The translations under genes and the position numbers were made by a program. The notes under the pieces were generated by a model. The model saw only the letters and a program-made list of their open reading frames with translations, was not told the origin of the DNA and made no database searches. Of a stretch of 44,728 nt of DNA, positions 23,440 through 33,948 are shown in pieces; the first letter of the stretch is position 1; every line of letters begins with the position of its first letter. The DNA is taken from NCBI GenBank assembly GCA_015661005.1, contig JACTTX010000014.1, positions 1 to 44,728 on the forward strand. The letters are read 5' to 3'. This DNA is from Candidatus Magasanikiibacteriota bacterium (GTDB lineage: Bacteria > Patescibacteriota > Patescibacteriia > Magasanikbacterales > JACTTX01).

Positions 23440-24237
23440 CTATTGCGCCGGAACCTCAAACAACTTTTTACCAACCGCATTCGGATCATAACCGGCTTTG
23501 ACCTCTTGCCCGTCTTTGAAATCATCGCCATCAGTGTCCGGATTCAACGGATCCGTTTTCCAAATTTTCACCTCGGAACCATCAGTCAAACCGTCTGCGT
23601 CCGAGTCCGGATTATTGGGATCGGTTTTTAGCGCCAACTCTTCCGCGTTGTTTAAACCGTCGCCGTCGGCATCAGTTGGCGCGGAGGAAACAGTGGGCGC
23701 GATTGGAGCCGGAGTAACGACGGATGCTGGAGCGGAAGCAGATGCCGGAACAGAGGTTTCATTTGGCGGTGAGGCAATCGGCAAACTCCCGGGCGGCGCG
23801 GCCTGCGCCCCGGGCGCTTGACCTTGCAAAATTTCTTCCAAAGTTTTGGCCGGTGGCGCTGGCGTGCCGACGGCCGACGTGGCAGACGGCGCGACCGGCG
23901 AACTTGAAGTTTTTCCGGCCGGAGAAACATTTTTCCCGCCCACCAAAAACCACCAAACAATAGCGCCAATCGCGGCCAAAACAATTATGACCACAATGGC
24001 AATAAAAATCTTGCTCCCGAAAAATGACGCTTTAACTTCATACTCCTCTTCCGGGCCCGCTGGCGCCAACTCCGGCGAGGTCGGCGAAAGCGGCTTCAAC
24101 TTCCCCGCTTCAATGGCCGATGGGCCCTTGACAATCGGTTCCGCCGTTAGACCGGCAGGCGGCGCCCCGCCGGACGGCGCCGCGGTCGGTTCCACCGGCT
24201 CCACACTTTCAAAGGGATCTTTTGGTTCGTCAAACAT
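23440..24237 (-). CDS. Membrane-anchored protein with TSP3-type calcium repeats (paralogue)
   Basis: This is a 265-residue protein with an acidic and proline-rich cytoplasmic part, one membrane helix at about residues 77-98 and a Pro/Ala/Ser linker. Three TSP3/EF-hand-like repeats follow near the C-terminus (DADGDGLNNAEELALKTDP, DSDADGLTDGSEVKIWKTDP, DTDGDDFKDGQEVKAGYDP). It starts MFDEPKDP, similar to MFDKKPH of the next gene, which suggests duplication. It follows the giant surface protein gene by 18 nt and may be co-transcribed with it. Confidence 0.75.
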   Translation of the reverse strand: MFDEPKDPFESVEPVEPTAAPSGGAPPAGLTAEPIVKGPSAIEAGKLKPLSPTSPELAPAGPEEEYEVKASFFGSKIFIAIVVIIVLAAIGAIVWWFLVGGKNVSPAGKTSSSPVAPSATSAVGTPAPPAKTLEEILQGQAPGAQAAPPGSLPIASPPNETSVPASASAPASVVTPAPIAPTVSSAPTDADGDGLNNAEELALKTDPNNPDSDADGLTDGSEVKIWKTDPLNPDTDGDDFKDGQEVKAGYDPNAVGKKLFEVPAQ

Positions 24238-24255
24238 ATTTTTATGATTTATTTT

Positions 24256-27200
24256 TTATGGTTCGTTGACGGTAAAGGTATTTTTCACATTAAAAATTCC
24301 GTTGAAACCGCTTTGGGAATTATAATCAAATAAATACCAATAGCCGGGCGGCGTTGCGCCGGAACTGTAATTGTTCGGCGTTGTAAACTCCTGAACGGCT
24401 TTAATTATACCATTTACTGCAGGTTGATACACAGTAACTTTCGGTTTAAAATCACGTATGTCCCGCGCCGCGACATTAATGTTAGTTTTTGCGATGCGCA
24501 AATAAAACTTAAATGATACGGGTAAACCACCCACATTTGGCGGGGCCACAGTCGTAACTAACCGTGTATATTTTGGAATCGTTACTCCCTTTTCATCATT
24601 CTTGGTAAATTTCCATGCCTCAATATACGGATATCTATCGGTGCATCGTGAACGAACGTATTGATCAATAATCGAGGCACCGACATTGCCGTTTCCGTCC
24701 CAGCCACGGCATTTTTCGGTGTCCACGATATTGGAGGTTTGTTCATTAAGGCCATTCCATGAAACCCGCACATGATTGACGTCCAAGGTCTCGGCAAACG
24801 CCCGCATCTCAAAACTATTATTAAGCGGCGAGGATGCGTCCCATTCAACCACAATCCGCAACCAATTTTTTGGAAGGATTGGCGTCATTATCCAATTTTT
24901 TTCCGGCAGTAACAATGTTACAAAAGGTCCAACCTGTGGAGGAGGAGAAGAAGAATCAACATCCAATTCCATCACCTTATAAGAAACATCTAACGGTTTG
25001 ACCGGCTTGATAACAAGGCGCCAAGGTGTGCAAGCGGAGTCATCGGCCAAATCTTTAAAATCAAACGAGCTCTCATATTGAGGCTTTAAATCGAGGCCGA
25101 GTAATGGACGCGAATCGGTTTTTAAACTTAGGACCGGTTTATTTTTGTAAGACAAGGCAACGGTTTCATCTCCCGGGAGCCAACCCAACTCATTATCAAT
25201 GACGGCGCCGAGAATATAATTTGCCCCTTTTGCGGTCTGACACTGTTTGCAAAAATTCGGGAAGGCCTCTTCAAAAGAAGATAGTTTGCATTTTGAGTCG
25301 CAGGCGGCCTCCACATAATCCGTTCCGCTTGAACAACCATAATCCTGCACATCGCATTGCTCGTTGCCGTTCTTTTTTCCATCGTCGCAATATCCGCCGC
25401 TTAAATAAACCAGCTTGCAGAAATCTTTGGAACAATATGAGCACGATTGCTCCTTGCCGTAAGGCGGGGAGCAAGGCGTGCCATTAGCCACGCCATTATC
25501 GCATTGTTCGCCAAGGTTGGAATCAAGTTTGCCGTCGCCGCAGGTGGGAATAGGCGCCGTTTTTTGTGGAGGAATTTCTTCGCAGATCGGTTGGCCATTA
25601 TCATCCGTAGAGGCCCACGAACAGAAGCTCGTGCATTTTTGAAGGCCGTATTTTCCGTCAGTGGTAGCGCAAACGACCGGTCCGTCACATTGTTCAAAAA
25701 TCCCTTCCACCGCGCCATTACCGCAAAAAGGACCGGGCCCTTTGCAGTCATAACGACAGGAATCAATGGCGTTTGTGCCAAAGATGTTCATTGAGACGCA
25801 TGGTCCGCTATTCCCCGCCAGAGAGCCGTCGTTTTTGTAAATTAAACAATCGTCATCTTTACCGCACGATTGCTTAGAGTTATTGGAACACCGCTGTCCC
25901 AAATCGCAGGTCTCGCCAAAATTAACGCCGTGTCCGGGAAGCACATCACCCAAAGCGTCTTTTTTGGCATCGTGGATAATTTTGTCTCCGCAATACCCTA
26001 ACGCGGAAAAACCGTTGCAGGTTTTGTTGCAGGAATTGTAAGAGCCGTTTTGCAAACCGTCGTCGCAAAGTTCACCGTAATCCACGGAGCCATTGCCGCA
26101 CGTTGGCGGCCCGGTAACGCAGGAGACATTGGTGAAATCCGGTTGGGAGCAATCCTTGTTGCAAGGCGCGGTTTTGGCGCCGGGCACACCGTCTTTGGTG
26201 CAGGCCACGGACACGTCATAGCCGTGCCAAATGCCTTGATCCAATACACCGTCGCACTCTTCATTCGGGCTTATTTTGCCGTCGCCGCACCCGCCCGCAC
26301 CCGCCACCATATTTTTTACGCAAACATTATTAGTAGTGTATTGAAGCGGCAAGCCGGGAAACGCCGCGTCCTTAAATTCAAAATCCGAAGCCAACTGATA
26401 CCCAGCCGAATTAACGCGATAAACATAAACATGTGAACCGCTCGGGCAGACAAAATCCGCGCTGGCGGCATTCCAGCAAGTGTTGCTGTCATATCCGGCC
26501 GGACACTGATTAAAGACATTCAGCGGATCCGTTGGCAAGGCCTGTCCGAGGGCGTTACCCAAAGTTATCCAAGCGTTCCATTTGCTGACGGCATAACCCG
26601 GAATGAAGGAACCGGCGGCCAAAAGCGGATAGGATCCGCCAAGTTTGGCTTTCCCCAAAAGATTGCTGATATTCACAAAATCTTCAAGACGGATGGTATC
26701 GCGGGCAACTTTTGACCGCGATGACAGACACACGCCGACAACGGCGCCCGCATCACATTCATAATCGGCGCCGCAATTTTTGAGCGTATTTTTTTCACAG
26801 ACGCCACTGCTTTTACCGTCCAAGGAAATGTTGAAGCGGATATTTTTCAAGACCTGCTCAAAAATTTCCGTCGCCTCGGCGCCGGCGGCGGAAGAAAGCG
26901 CCACGGCCATAATGTTGGTGTAAATTGTGTGGCCGCTCACATTGGCAAAATCCACAAAAATGGTGTTGCCGTCCCGCACGGCGCGATAACCGCCGATTTT
27001 GAGTTCCGTTGGCGTCCCTTGAAAATTTTTGCTGTGATACCAGTCCAACGCTGAAAGATGGCCGGGATTTTTAAAAATGCGGATAGCAATGGAATCCTTC
27101 TGGCCGGTCGCGGAATTGATCAGCGGATTTTGCAATTGATAAATGTCCAGCGTCTCCGGATCGCCGGTGGTCGGCACACCGGCCTCATCATAACCCGGGA

Positions 27201-30200
27201 TCTCATTCCATGTCATCTCGGACAGTGCGCCGTTCCCGCCGTCCTTACAATACCAAAGAGCAAAATCATATTTGCTGACGACCTGCTCGGGAAGGCCTTG
27301 CCACGGATGTTCGCAAAGTTGCACTTGCACCGTCCCGGCGCCGCTCACGGTTTTTCCCACAGTTGACACGGCGGAAATGTTGTCCGCGGAAATAACGGCT
27401 TGCACATTAATTTGCGCCACCCCGTTTTTATTTAACGCCTCAACAATGGCGGCTTGACTGTCGGCGCCGCCTGCCAATTTGACGCTGTCACTGTTCCCTC
27501 CCCATTGCCATTTCCAATCATACACATTGGGAATGCCGCTTATTTCCTGCTGGACGCCGCCATGCGTGGAATCGGCAACGGCTTTCAGAGTAATCTGCGC
27601 ACCGGCTTTGGTCAGGGTGGACGCCTTCGGATCAATCGTGACTTTATTTAATGCACAGATATTTTCTCCAGTCCAAAATGCCCAAGACGCCGAGGGCGCA
27701 CCCGACGCGTTGGTAATGGAAACACCGTCCAGACCGGTAACGCCTTTCTTCCCGTCCTTGACGCCATAGACAAAAAATTCATATTGCGTGGCGTAATCTT
27801 TGCCGGGGTCAAGAACTTTATTGACGGGCAAAGTCACGATGGAACCATGGCCGCTATCCGTCACCACCGCCGAGCCGATTATATCCGGAAGCGCGCACGA
27901 ATATCTCAACGGATCACCGAAAGAACGAAGCACCGGCCAATTATTGGCGGCGCAAACGGACGGATCATCCAGAACTTTGGCGAGATATACATTGCCGGAA
28001 AGCGTGGAGGGATCAAGCTTACGGTCAAAGGCAAAAGTAATGGCCGGATTGCGGCAAGCTCCCGGACCGGAGGGCGCGGCCGAAGAAGGAATAATTTTCG
28101 GATGGGGACTGCAACAAGTTTTGTTATCCACGCCAAAGGCGGCGGCGCAATCAGCGTCATTGGTAAACCCGCATTGAATCTTAAAGGTGGCGCTTCCTTC
28201 TTTTAACTCCGCCAGCGCTTTGATGAAGGAACTCTGTGCGCCGTCCAGCAATTTGCCGTTTCCTTTGGCGTAAAAATACTGCACCGGATCAGTCAAACTG
28301 TCGGCGCCGGTTTGGGCTTCACAGGTTTCGCCGGTTTCCCGGACGCCGTTCCCGCAAATGGCGCCGTTTACGGAACCGCCAAAGAGACACTGGGGCGTAC
28401 AGCCCGCGCCGCCGTCGCATTGTTCTCCACCTTCGTTTATTCTTTTGTTCGGATATTCCACTTTGCCGTTGCCGCAAGTTGATTTGCTCAAGATTTTTCC
28501 AACGGAATCCTTCTGCACGAACGAACCTTCCGCCAAACAACCAGCGTTGCAACCGTCGCCGATTTTGGTGTTGTTGTCATCGCAATCTTCGCCCGACTCA
28601 ATTTCTCCATTGCCGCAAACGGCGTCGTGCGGCGCCGACCCTTCACGCAAACAAGAGGTGGAACAACCGTCGTTGCTAATTAAATTTTTATCATCACAGG
28701 CCTCGCCCGGGCCAATATCTCCATTGCCGCAAACCACACCGGCCACGGCGGCCGTGGAAGTGGTTGTGCCGGAACCGGACAAGAGACATTTATCCGTACA
28801 GCCGGGTGTGCCGTCGCATTGTTCCCCGCCGTATTTGGCAAGGTTATGGGAAAATTCCACTTTCTTATTGCCGCAGAGAGATTCAGCCGTGATTTTTCCG
28901 TCCGCATCCTTAATTACATACGCCCCTTCCGCCAAACACGATTTACCGCACCCGTCGCCGTTAATTAAATTGCCGTCGTCGCAATCTTCACCAAGCTCCA
29001 CTTTATTATTGCCGCAAGTGGCTGGAAACGCCGTGGAACCAAGATTGGTGCAGATACTGGTGCAAGCCCCACCGGCCACGGGCAGGACATCAAGCGGCTG
29101 GCCGTAAACCGGCGGCGTGCCGCCGGAGAAAAGCAAAGCCACTTCCGCATCCGTGGAATTCCAGCTCCAATTGTAATCCGTGGCCCTAAGTTCCTGGCCA
29201 GCCTGCGGCGAACAAGAATCTTTAGCGGCATAGGCCTTGGCCGCAAATTTTTGCACGACGCCGATCTTTGAAGTGACGAAAGACAACGGCTGAACGTCCA
29301 CTTTGTCAATCGCGCAAAGTTTGTCATCATCTTTGGTTTTGAATTTCCAAGAAAACGCCGTGGGCGCGTCCAGCGGATAATTCATTCCGGAAAGCGGCGC
29401 CAAGTTGGCGGAAGTCACGCCCGTGTCGCCGCCAAAAAGCGCCGCGCGGTAGTATGTATTTTTCTTGAGACCATTAACGGGTTTAATTTCTATTTCCGTG
29501 ATTTTGGTTTTCTGCGCTGATTCTATTTCCAAAGCACTGACGGTTGCGTCCACGCGGTGGGCGGCGTCATCCAAAGGCACGAGACATCCTTCGTCATCGC
29601 ATGTATAGAGCCGAACGTTCCCGGGAGTGACGGATGCGGCGTTCATTGCTTGATTCACGGTGGCGCTGATTTTAGCGTTCACACAAGCGGCCGCGCAGTT
29701 GGGAGCGTAGGCAATGACTTGCGGATTGGGAATGGCCACGGTCACCTGACTCTCACCGGCAATATTTTGCACCGTGGCCGTAACTTTGGCCGGGCTGGAT
29801 GGCCCCGTTGACTTCAGAGCATCAACTTGTTTTTTTTCAGCCGTCGCCGCATCAGCGAGTTTGACGTTCAACTCATGGGCCGCATCCACCAGCCATTTCC
29901 AGGTATAATCTTGCGGATTAAGAACAATGCAAGGATCATCCGGATGCGGATTGCCAAGAAAATCAACATCAGTTCCATCCTGATTTTTTATCCGGCCGTA
30001 AGTAACCGCCGTGATGGATGATGGTGTCACGTTCACGGAAGTGACAGCGCATTTTTCGTCTGAATCGCGGGTTTTGAAATTGAAACAATAAGCCAAACCA
30101 ACGCCGCAATTTTTATTTTCCGGCATTGATTCATTGGCGGCGCTCTTCACGTTGGTGGAAACCAGCACGCGATACGTTGAGTTCTTGACCAAGCTTGCCG

Positions 30201-33200
30201 CCGGTTCAAAGAGCGCCAAATCAAGATCATCATTTTGGGCGCTGGCGGTGAGCTCCCCTTCCACCGACCCCATCTTTACCGCCGCGTTCACGCAAACATT
30301 GGCGCCACCGGTGCGGCCGTCCCACGGCGTTGGACTTTGAATTTTGGCATCACACTGTTCCAGCACGGCGGGTTTCACCGGTTTGATGGTGAGCAAACCC
30401 TTGCCGAGTTTTTGCGAAGCCATTTCTTTGGCGCTGATGCTCACCGGTTTATTCTCATCCGTTTTTTTCTTGGCGAGCACTTGCTGTTTGTATGCCGATT
30501 CCGTGCCAGCGATAAAATCAATTTGCGCATTCCCATATCCGGAATCCGTCTCCAATGCCGGACGCCAATCCCAATTAAAAAGTTTGGGATTGAGTTGAAT
30601 GCAGGGCTTGCCTTCAGCCAAAGGCGTGGCGCGATAAAACAAAGCCGCCGAAGAATTGGACGGGTCTTTAATGACACCGAGTTTGTCAACCGTCATTTCC
30701 GCCGGTTCAACAATCACGGATCCGACTTTGCACGGCTGATTGTCGGCGTTTGTTTGGAAAAGGAAACAGTACGCGCCGTTAAGGTTCCCGCCGCAGGAGT
30801 CCGTATGCGCCATATTCATCTGATTGTTCAAACCCTTAATGCCGGTTCCCAAAGTAACGCGATAGTAGGTCTGACCGGAAAGCGGTTCGGCCGGCAAAAC
30901 ATTAAATCCGCTTTGCTTGTCTTTCAAAACCGGCAGATATTCCAAATCTTTGAGTTTGACCGGCGCGGGATCAACGGCGGCGCACGTGGCTTCGGCCGTG
31001 CCAACACATTTCTCAACCAGAATTGTGCTCAACGCGCCTTGATTCACGGTCAGCGTTGCCGGATCAACGGGAATGTTAAACTTGACGCCCATTTGAAAAT
31101 TACTGCAGACCGAAGTCCCATCCGGCCACTTGGTTGACGGCGAGGGCGAGGGGAAAGTTTTTCCGCCACCGGTTTGGTCACATTCTTCCACAACTTTCGG
31201 CGGGAAAAGTTCCGGGTCTATTTCTCCGCTGGTGGTGAAAGCCCAGGTGTAAGAGGATGTTTTGGCCGGTGGACTGCAGGTCTCCCCGCAAAAACCGGCC
31301 GGACAACAAGTTGTTCCTTTGGCGCAGGCCTGGGGGGCGGCGTTACAATCCTGCACCAAGAAATTTACGCTGTTTGAACAGATGGACGGGTTTTGATCAC
31401 AGAAAGCGGCGCTATAAGTTGAACCGGCCGGAGCTTTGGCATCTTCAAAAACGCGCACGGCGCCGGAGATGGTACCGGCCGGAACAGCGGTGCTGATTTG
31501 TTTGTCTTTATACGCGCCGGTTGCGAGCCCGCCCAGCTCCGATGTTCCGGCCGTGCCGGTAAAGCGGACGGACCCTTGCGACCCAAAATTTTCCCCATAG
31601 AGTATTACCGGATAGGCGCCGCTGGCCGGGCCGTTGTCCGGCACGATGGAACAAAGCCCCGGTCCGGCCGCGCCGTCCGTCACTTGGAATTTAACTTTAT
31701 TGCTTCCGTCTTTGGCGGAAGAAGAAAAAACTTGCACGAGATATTCTCCGGCGTTCGCCTTTGGCGCTTTCAAAATAAGTTTGGTGTCAGCCCAAGTATT
31801 TTTGCATCCGTCCGGAAAGATTAAATCAGCGAGGACCGGCGTCCCTTCCGCGCCGTCGGCGGCGAGCGGAATAAAGTAAGCTTTATTTTTATACATTCCA
31901 AAACCGGCGCCGGTAACGGTAAGATATTGCCCCGGCGGTCCGACATTTGGTGAAAGTGTTTGGATAGTTGGGGCCGTGCCAAGATTCGGCGCTTCCACAA
32001 TGAAAGGCACGCCGTTACTTTCCGCCGCCACTTTGACAAAAACATTGGTGGCGCCAGCCGAGAGATTGGGAATCGTGGCGGAAAGAACTGTGTCCGACCA
32101 AGTGACGGACGCGGCGGAATTGCCGCCAAAGAGGAGATTGCTTTTGTCCTGCTTGGCGCCAAAGCCGGCGCCGTAAATGGTCACCGGCGTTTCATTGGCC
32201 ACGCCGTGCTCGGGCACAACAGCGCAAACAGATGGCCGCACCACATTGCTCAAAGTGAAGACGCCGGAGAAGAACGGGCCGTAATCGTCGTTAGTTCTAT
32301 CCGTGCCTTTGTCGGTTTTTACTTCCAGCGGACCGTTTTTGGCGGTGGCTGGCGCGATAACAAAAATTTTATTGGTTGTCCACGGAACAAAAGCGCCGTA
32401 GCCGCAAGTGGCATAAGGCGCCGCCACGTCATCAGTTTGATCATTCGGATCGCCCAAAAATTTCACCGTACCGGCGTTCACGCCAAAATTGACGCCGGTG
32501 ATAGTGATGACCGTTCCGGCGGCGCCGTCCTTTGGCGTCACACCGGTAATTTTTGGCAACTCCACGCACGTCCCGTTCTCGCAAAGCCCGCTTCCGCAAT
32601 CGGCTGACTGCTGACAGTTAGCGCCAGCGCACAAACCGCAATCCCCGCCCGCAAGCGAACAATCTACGCCGGTTTCATCTGTGGACGGTGTTTGTTTGCC
32701 GTCAAAGCAATGCGGCGCGCGGGCGATGACGCCGACAGCCGCGGATGTGACATCGTGATCATCAAGATCATAAGCGCGGACTTCCAATTTATGCGTTGAT
32801 TTTGGCGCCAGCGCGTCCGTTAACCAGTTGACCGTTCCGACCTCGCCGGATTTTCCGTAGACGGAATCAATAACCGCGCCATCAGCGATAAATTCCACTT
32901 TGGCAATACCGCTGTCATCATTGACTGTGGCCCGCCAATCCAATGGCGCGCCAATCGCGATTGATTCATTGTTGTCAGGCGTTGTGATAGCCGCGTTTGG
33001 CGCGGTAGCATCAATCAACATGCCAACGGTAAAAGTTCCTTGGCAAGGATTACCGGTTGAGCACGATAAGGAAGAGCCGTCAGCCGCTTTCAGCGTGCCG
33101 GCCACTTGCAGGTTGAATGTCCCGCCCGGACGGAAGCAGTGGATATTTTGGTTGGGCGACTCGCAGAATTCGTCCGGCGTTAAAGTGATTTCACTTCCCT

Positions 33201-33912
33201 GAACCAACTGCGCCACCGGCACGGGTTGACCGCCGGAGGTGATGGTAATATTTTTTCCGACACTGTCCGGTTGAATGTCTTTGCTGAAACCCAAACGAAC
33301 TTTGACGTTCCTGATGCCAACTGTTCCGGTGGGCGTTATTTTTTTGAGGACAAATGTTTTTCCAAATCCGCCGCCGCCGCCGCCCGCGCCGCCCAGTCCC
33401 CCGCCGCCGACAGCGGCCTCGCCCGGAATCTGCGTGCCGGTGGCGGTTTGCAAACTGGTCAAAACAAATTGGGTGATGGCAAAAGCCGAAAGCACAATGA
33501 CCAGTCCAATCGCGCCGTTAGTCAGAATTTTTTTGGCCGTACCGATTTTTTCTTCACTGCCGGCCGCCGTCATCCAGGCAAAACCGCCGTAAAGCACAAT
33601 GCCAATGGCAATGACGCCAAGAAGCGACAGCACAATGCGGATTATCCGCGCGATAATCAAACGAATGTCCGTGGTGGCCAGACCAGTGTTGGCTTGCGCG
33701 AGTTCCGTGAGACCGGTTTCAACTTGAGCATGAACCGGTGGCGCGGAGAACAAAATAAAAAAAGAAAAACTAAAAACCAAGAACAGTGCGCAAAAAAACC
33801 GTGCCGTGCAAAAATCGTGTTCTCCAATCAAGAACGACTTTTGCACGGCACGGTTTTTTTGACCATGCAGTGTTCTCTGTTCTTTGTTCTCTGTTATATT
33901 TATTCTATTCAT
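24256..33912 (-). CDS. Giant secreted surface protein: pilin-like N-terminus, TIG, Ig-like and cysteine-rich repeats
   Basis: The product has about 3,218 residues. A signal peptide (ending PPVHAQ near residue 62) is followed by two membrane helices (about 78-148) of the T4SS-pilin/VirB2-like type (DIRLIIARIIRIVLSLLG...YGGFAWM). Next come four IPT/TIG domains (near 460, 560, 650 and 755), Ig-like domains (about 880-1620), two clusters of DUF4215/Myxococcus cysteine-rich repeats (about 1630-1860 and 2540-2855, for example CGNGEIESGEDCDDNN), and a final beta-rich region. The cysteines imply disulfides outside the cell. A role in host attachment is inferred. The start is uncertain (ATG 33912 or GTG 33927), because a palindromic repeat lies between it and the signal peptide. 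Confidence 0.82.
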   Translation of the reverse strand: MNRINITENKEQRTLHGQKNRAVQKSFLIGEHDFCTARFFCALFLVFSFSFFILFSAPPVHAQVETGLTELAQANTGLATTDIRLIIARIIRIVLSLLGVIAIGIVLYGGFAWMTAAGSEEKIGTAKKILTNGAIGLVIVLSAFAITQFVLTSLQTATGTQIPGEAAVGGGGLGGAGGGGGGFGKTFVLKKITPTGTVGIRNVKVRLGFSKDIQPDSVGKNITITSGGQPVPVAQLVQGSEITLTPDEFCESPNQNIHCFRPGGTFNLQVAGTLKAADGSSLSCSTGNPCQGTFTVGMLIDATAPNAAITTPDNNESIAIGAPLDWRATVNDDSGIAKVEFIADGAVIDSVYGKSGEVGTVNWLTDALAPKSTHKLEVRAYDLDDHDVTSAAVGVIARAPHCFDGKQTPSTDETGVDCSLAGGDCGLCAGANCQQSADCGSGLCENGTCVELPKITGVTPKDGAAGTVITITGVNFGVNAGTVKFLGDPNDQTDDVAAPYATCGYGAFVPWTTNKIFVIAPATAKNGPLEVKTDKGTDRTNDDYGPFFSGVFTLSNVVRPSVCAVVPEHGVANETPVTIYGAGFGAKQDKSNLLFGGNSAASVTWSDTVLSATIPNLSAGATNVFVKVAAESNGVPFIVEAPNLGTAPTIQTLSPNVGPPGQYLTVTGAGFGMYKNKAYFIPLAADGAEGTPVLADLIFPDGCKNTWADTKLILKAPKANAGEYLVQVFSSSAKDGSNKVKFQVTDGAAGPGLCSIVPDNGPASGAYPVILYGENFGSQGSVRFTGTAGTSELGGLATGAYKDKQISTAVPAGTISGAVRVFEDAKAPAGSTYSAAFCDQNPSICSNSVNFLVQDCNAAPQACAKGTTCCPAGFCGETCSPPAKTSSYTWAFTTSGEIDPELFPPKVVEECDQTGGGKTFPSPSPSTKWPDGTSVCSNFQMGVKFNIPVDPATLTVNQGALSTILVEKCVGTAEATCAAVDPAPVKLKDLEYLPVLKDKQSGFNVLPAEPLSGQTYYRVTLGTGIKGLNNQMNMAHTDSCGGNLNGAYCFLFQTNADNQPCKVGSVIVEPAEMTVDKLGVIKDPSNSSAALFYRATPLAEGKPCIQLNPKLFNWDWRPALETDSGYGNAQIDFIAGTESAYKQQVLAKKKTDENKPVSISAKEMASQKLGKGLLTIKPVKPAVLEQCDAKIQSPTPWDGRTGGANVCVNAAVKMGSVEGELTASAQNDDLDLALFEPAASLVKNSTYRVLVSTNVKSAANESMPENKNCGVGLAYCFNFKTRDSDEKCAVTSVNVTPSSITAVTYGRIKNQDGTDVDFLGNPHPDDPCIVLNPQDYTWKWLVDAAHELNVKLADAATAEKKQVDALKSTGPSSPAKVTATVQNIAGESQVTVAIPNPQVIAYAPNCAAACVNAKISATVNQAMNAASVTPGNVRLYTCDDEGCLVPLDDAAHRVDATVSALEIESAQKTKITEIEIKPVNGLKKNTYYRAALFGGDTGVTSANLAPLSGMNYPLDAPTAFSWKFKTKDDDKLCAIDKVDVQPLSFVTSKIGVVQKFAAKAYAAKDSCSPQAGQELRATDYNWSWNSTDAEVALLFSGGTPPVYGQPLDVLPVAGGACTSICTNLGSTAFPATCGNNKVELGEDCDDGNLINGDGCGKSCLAEGAYVIKDADGKITAESLCGNKKVEFSHNLAKYGGEQCDGTPGCTDKCLLSGSGTTTSTAAVAGVVCGNGDIGPGEACDDKNLISNDGCSTSCLREGSAPHDAVCGNGEIESGEDCDDNNTKIGDGCNAGCLAEGSFVQKDSVGKILSKSTCGNGKVEYPNKRINEGGEQCDGGAGCTPQCLFGGSVNGAICGNGVRETGETCEAQTGADSLTDPVQYFYAKGNGKLLDGAQSSFIKALAELKEGSATFKIQCGFTNDADCAAAFGVDNKTCCSPHPKIIPSSAAPSGPGACRNPAITFAFDRKLDPSTLSGNVYLAKVLDDPSVCAANNWPVLRSFGDPLRYSCALPDIIGSAVVTDSGHGSIVTLPVNKVLDPGKDYATQYEFFVYGVKDGKKGVTGLDGVSITNASGAPSASWAFWTGENICALNKVTIDPKASTLTKAGAQITLKAVADSTHGGVQQEISGIPNVYDWKWQWGGNSDSVKLAGGADSQAAIVEALNKNGVAQINVQAVISADNISAVSTVGKTVSGAGTVQVQLCEHPWQGLPEQVVSKYDFALWYCKDGGNGALSEMTWNEIPGYDEAGVPTTGDPETLDIYQLQNPLINSATGQKDSIAIRIFKNPGHLSALDWYHSKNFQGTPTELKIGGYRAVRDGNTIFVDFANVSGHTIYTNIMAVALSSAAGAEATEIFEQVLKNIRFNISLDGKSSGVCEKNTLKNCGADYECDAGAVVGVCLSSRSKVARDTIRLEDFVNISNLLGKAKLGGSYPLLAAGSFIPGYAVSKWNAWITLGNALGQALPTDPLNVFNQCPAGYDSNTCWNAASADFVCPSGSHVYVYRVNSAGYQLASDFEFKDAAFPGLPLQYTTNNVCVKNMVAGAGGCGDGKISPNEECDGVLDQGIWHGYDVSVACTKDGVPGAKTAPCNKDCSQPDFTNVSCVTGPPTCGNGSVDYGELCDDGLQNGSYNSCNKTCNGFSALGYCGDKIIHDAKKDALGDVLPGHGVNFGETCDLGQRCSNNSKQSCGKDDDCLIYKNDGSLAGNSGPCVSMNIFGTNAIDSCRYDCKGPGPFCGNGAVEGIFEQCDGPVVCATTDGKYGLQKCTSFCSWASTDDNGQPICEEIPPQKTAPIPTCGDGKLDSNLGEQCDNGVANGTPCSPPYGKEQSCSYCSKDFCKLVYLSGGYCDDGKKNGNEQCDVQDYGCSSGTDYVEAACDSKCKLSSFEEAFPNFCKQCQTAKGANYILGAVIDNELGWLPGDETVALSYKNKPVLSLKTDSRPLLGLDLKPQYESSFDFKDLADDSACTPWRLVIKPVKPLDVSYKVMELDVDSSSPPPQVGPFVTLLLPEKNWIMTPILPKNWLRIVVEWDASSPLNNSFEMRAFAETLDVNHVRVSWNGLNEQTSNIVDTEKCRGWDGNGNVGASIIDQYVRSRCTDRYPYIEAWKFTKNDEKGVTIPKYTRLVTTVAPPNVGGLPVSFKFYLRIAKTNINVAARDIRDFKPKVTVYQPAVNGIIKAVQEFTTPNNYSSGATPPGYWYLFDYNSQSGFNGIFNVKNTFTVNEP
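33779..33871. repeat. Palindromic repeat, capped family, locus E, inside the start region of the giant gene
   Basis: The cap at 33816-33836 (CGTGTTCTC...AAGAACG) sits on a 24-bp stem with one mismatch (33792-33815 with 33837-33860), and AGAACA.TG outer arms extend it. Read in the gene's frame it encodes about 25 residues just before the hydrophobic signal core. Confidence 0.75.
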
Positions 33913-33948
33913 CTTGTTTGTTGTCACTATGTCCGGCTGTCACTGACT

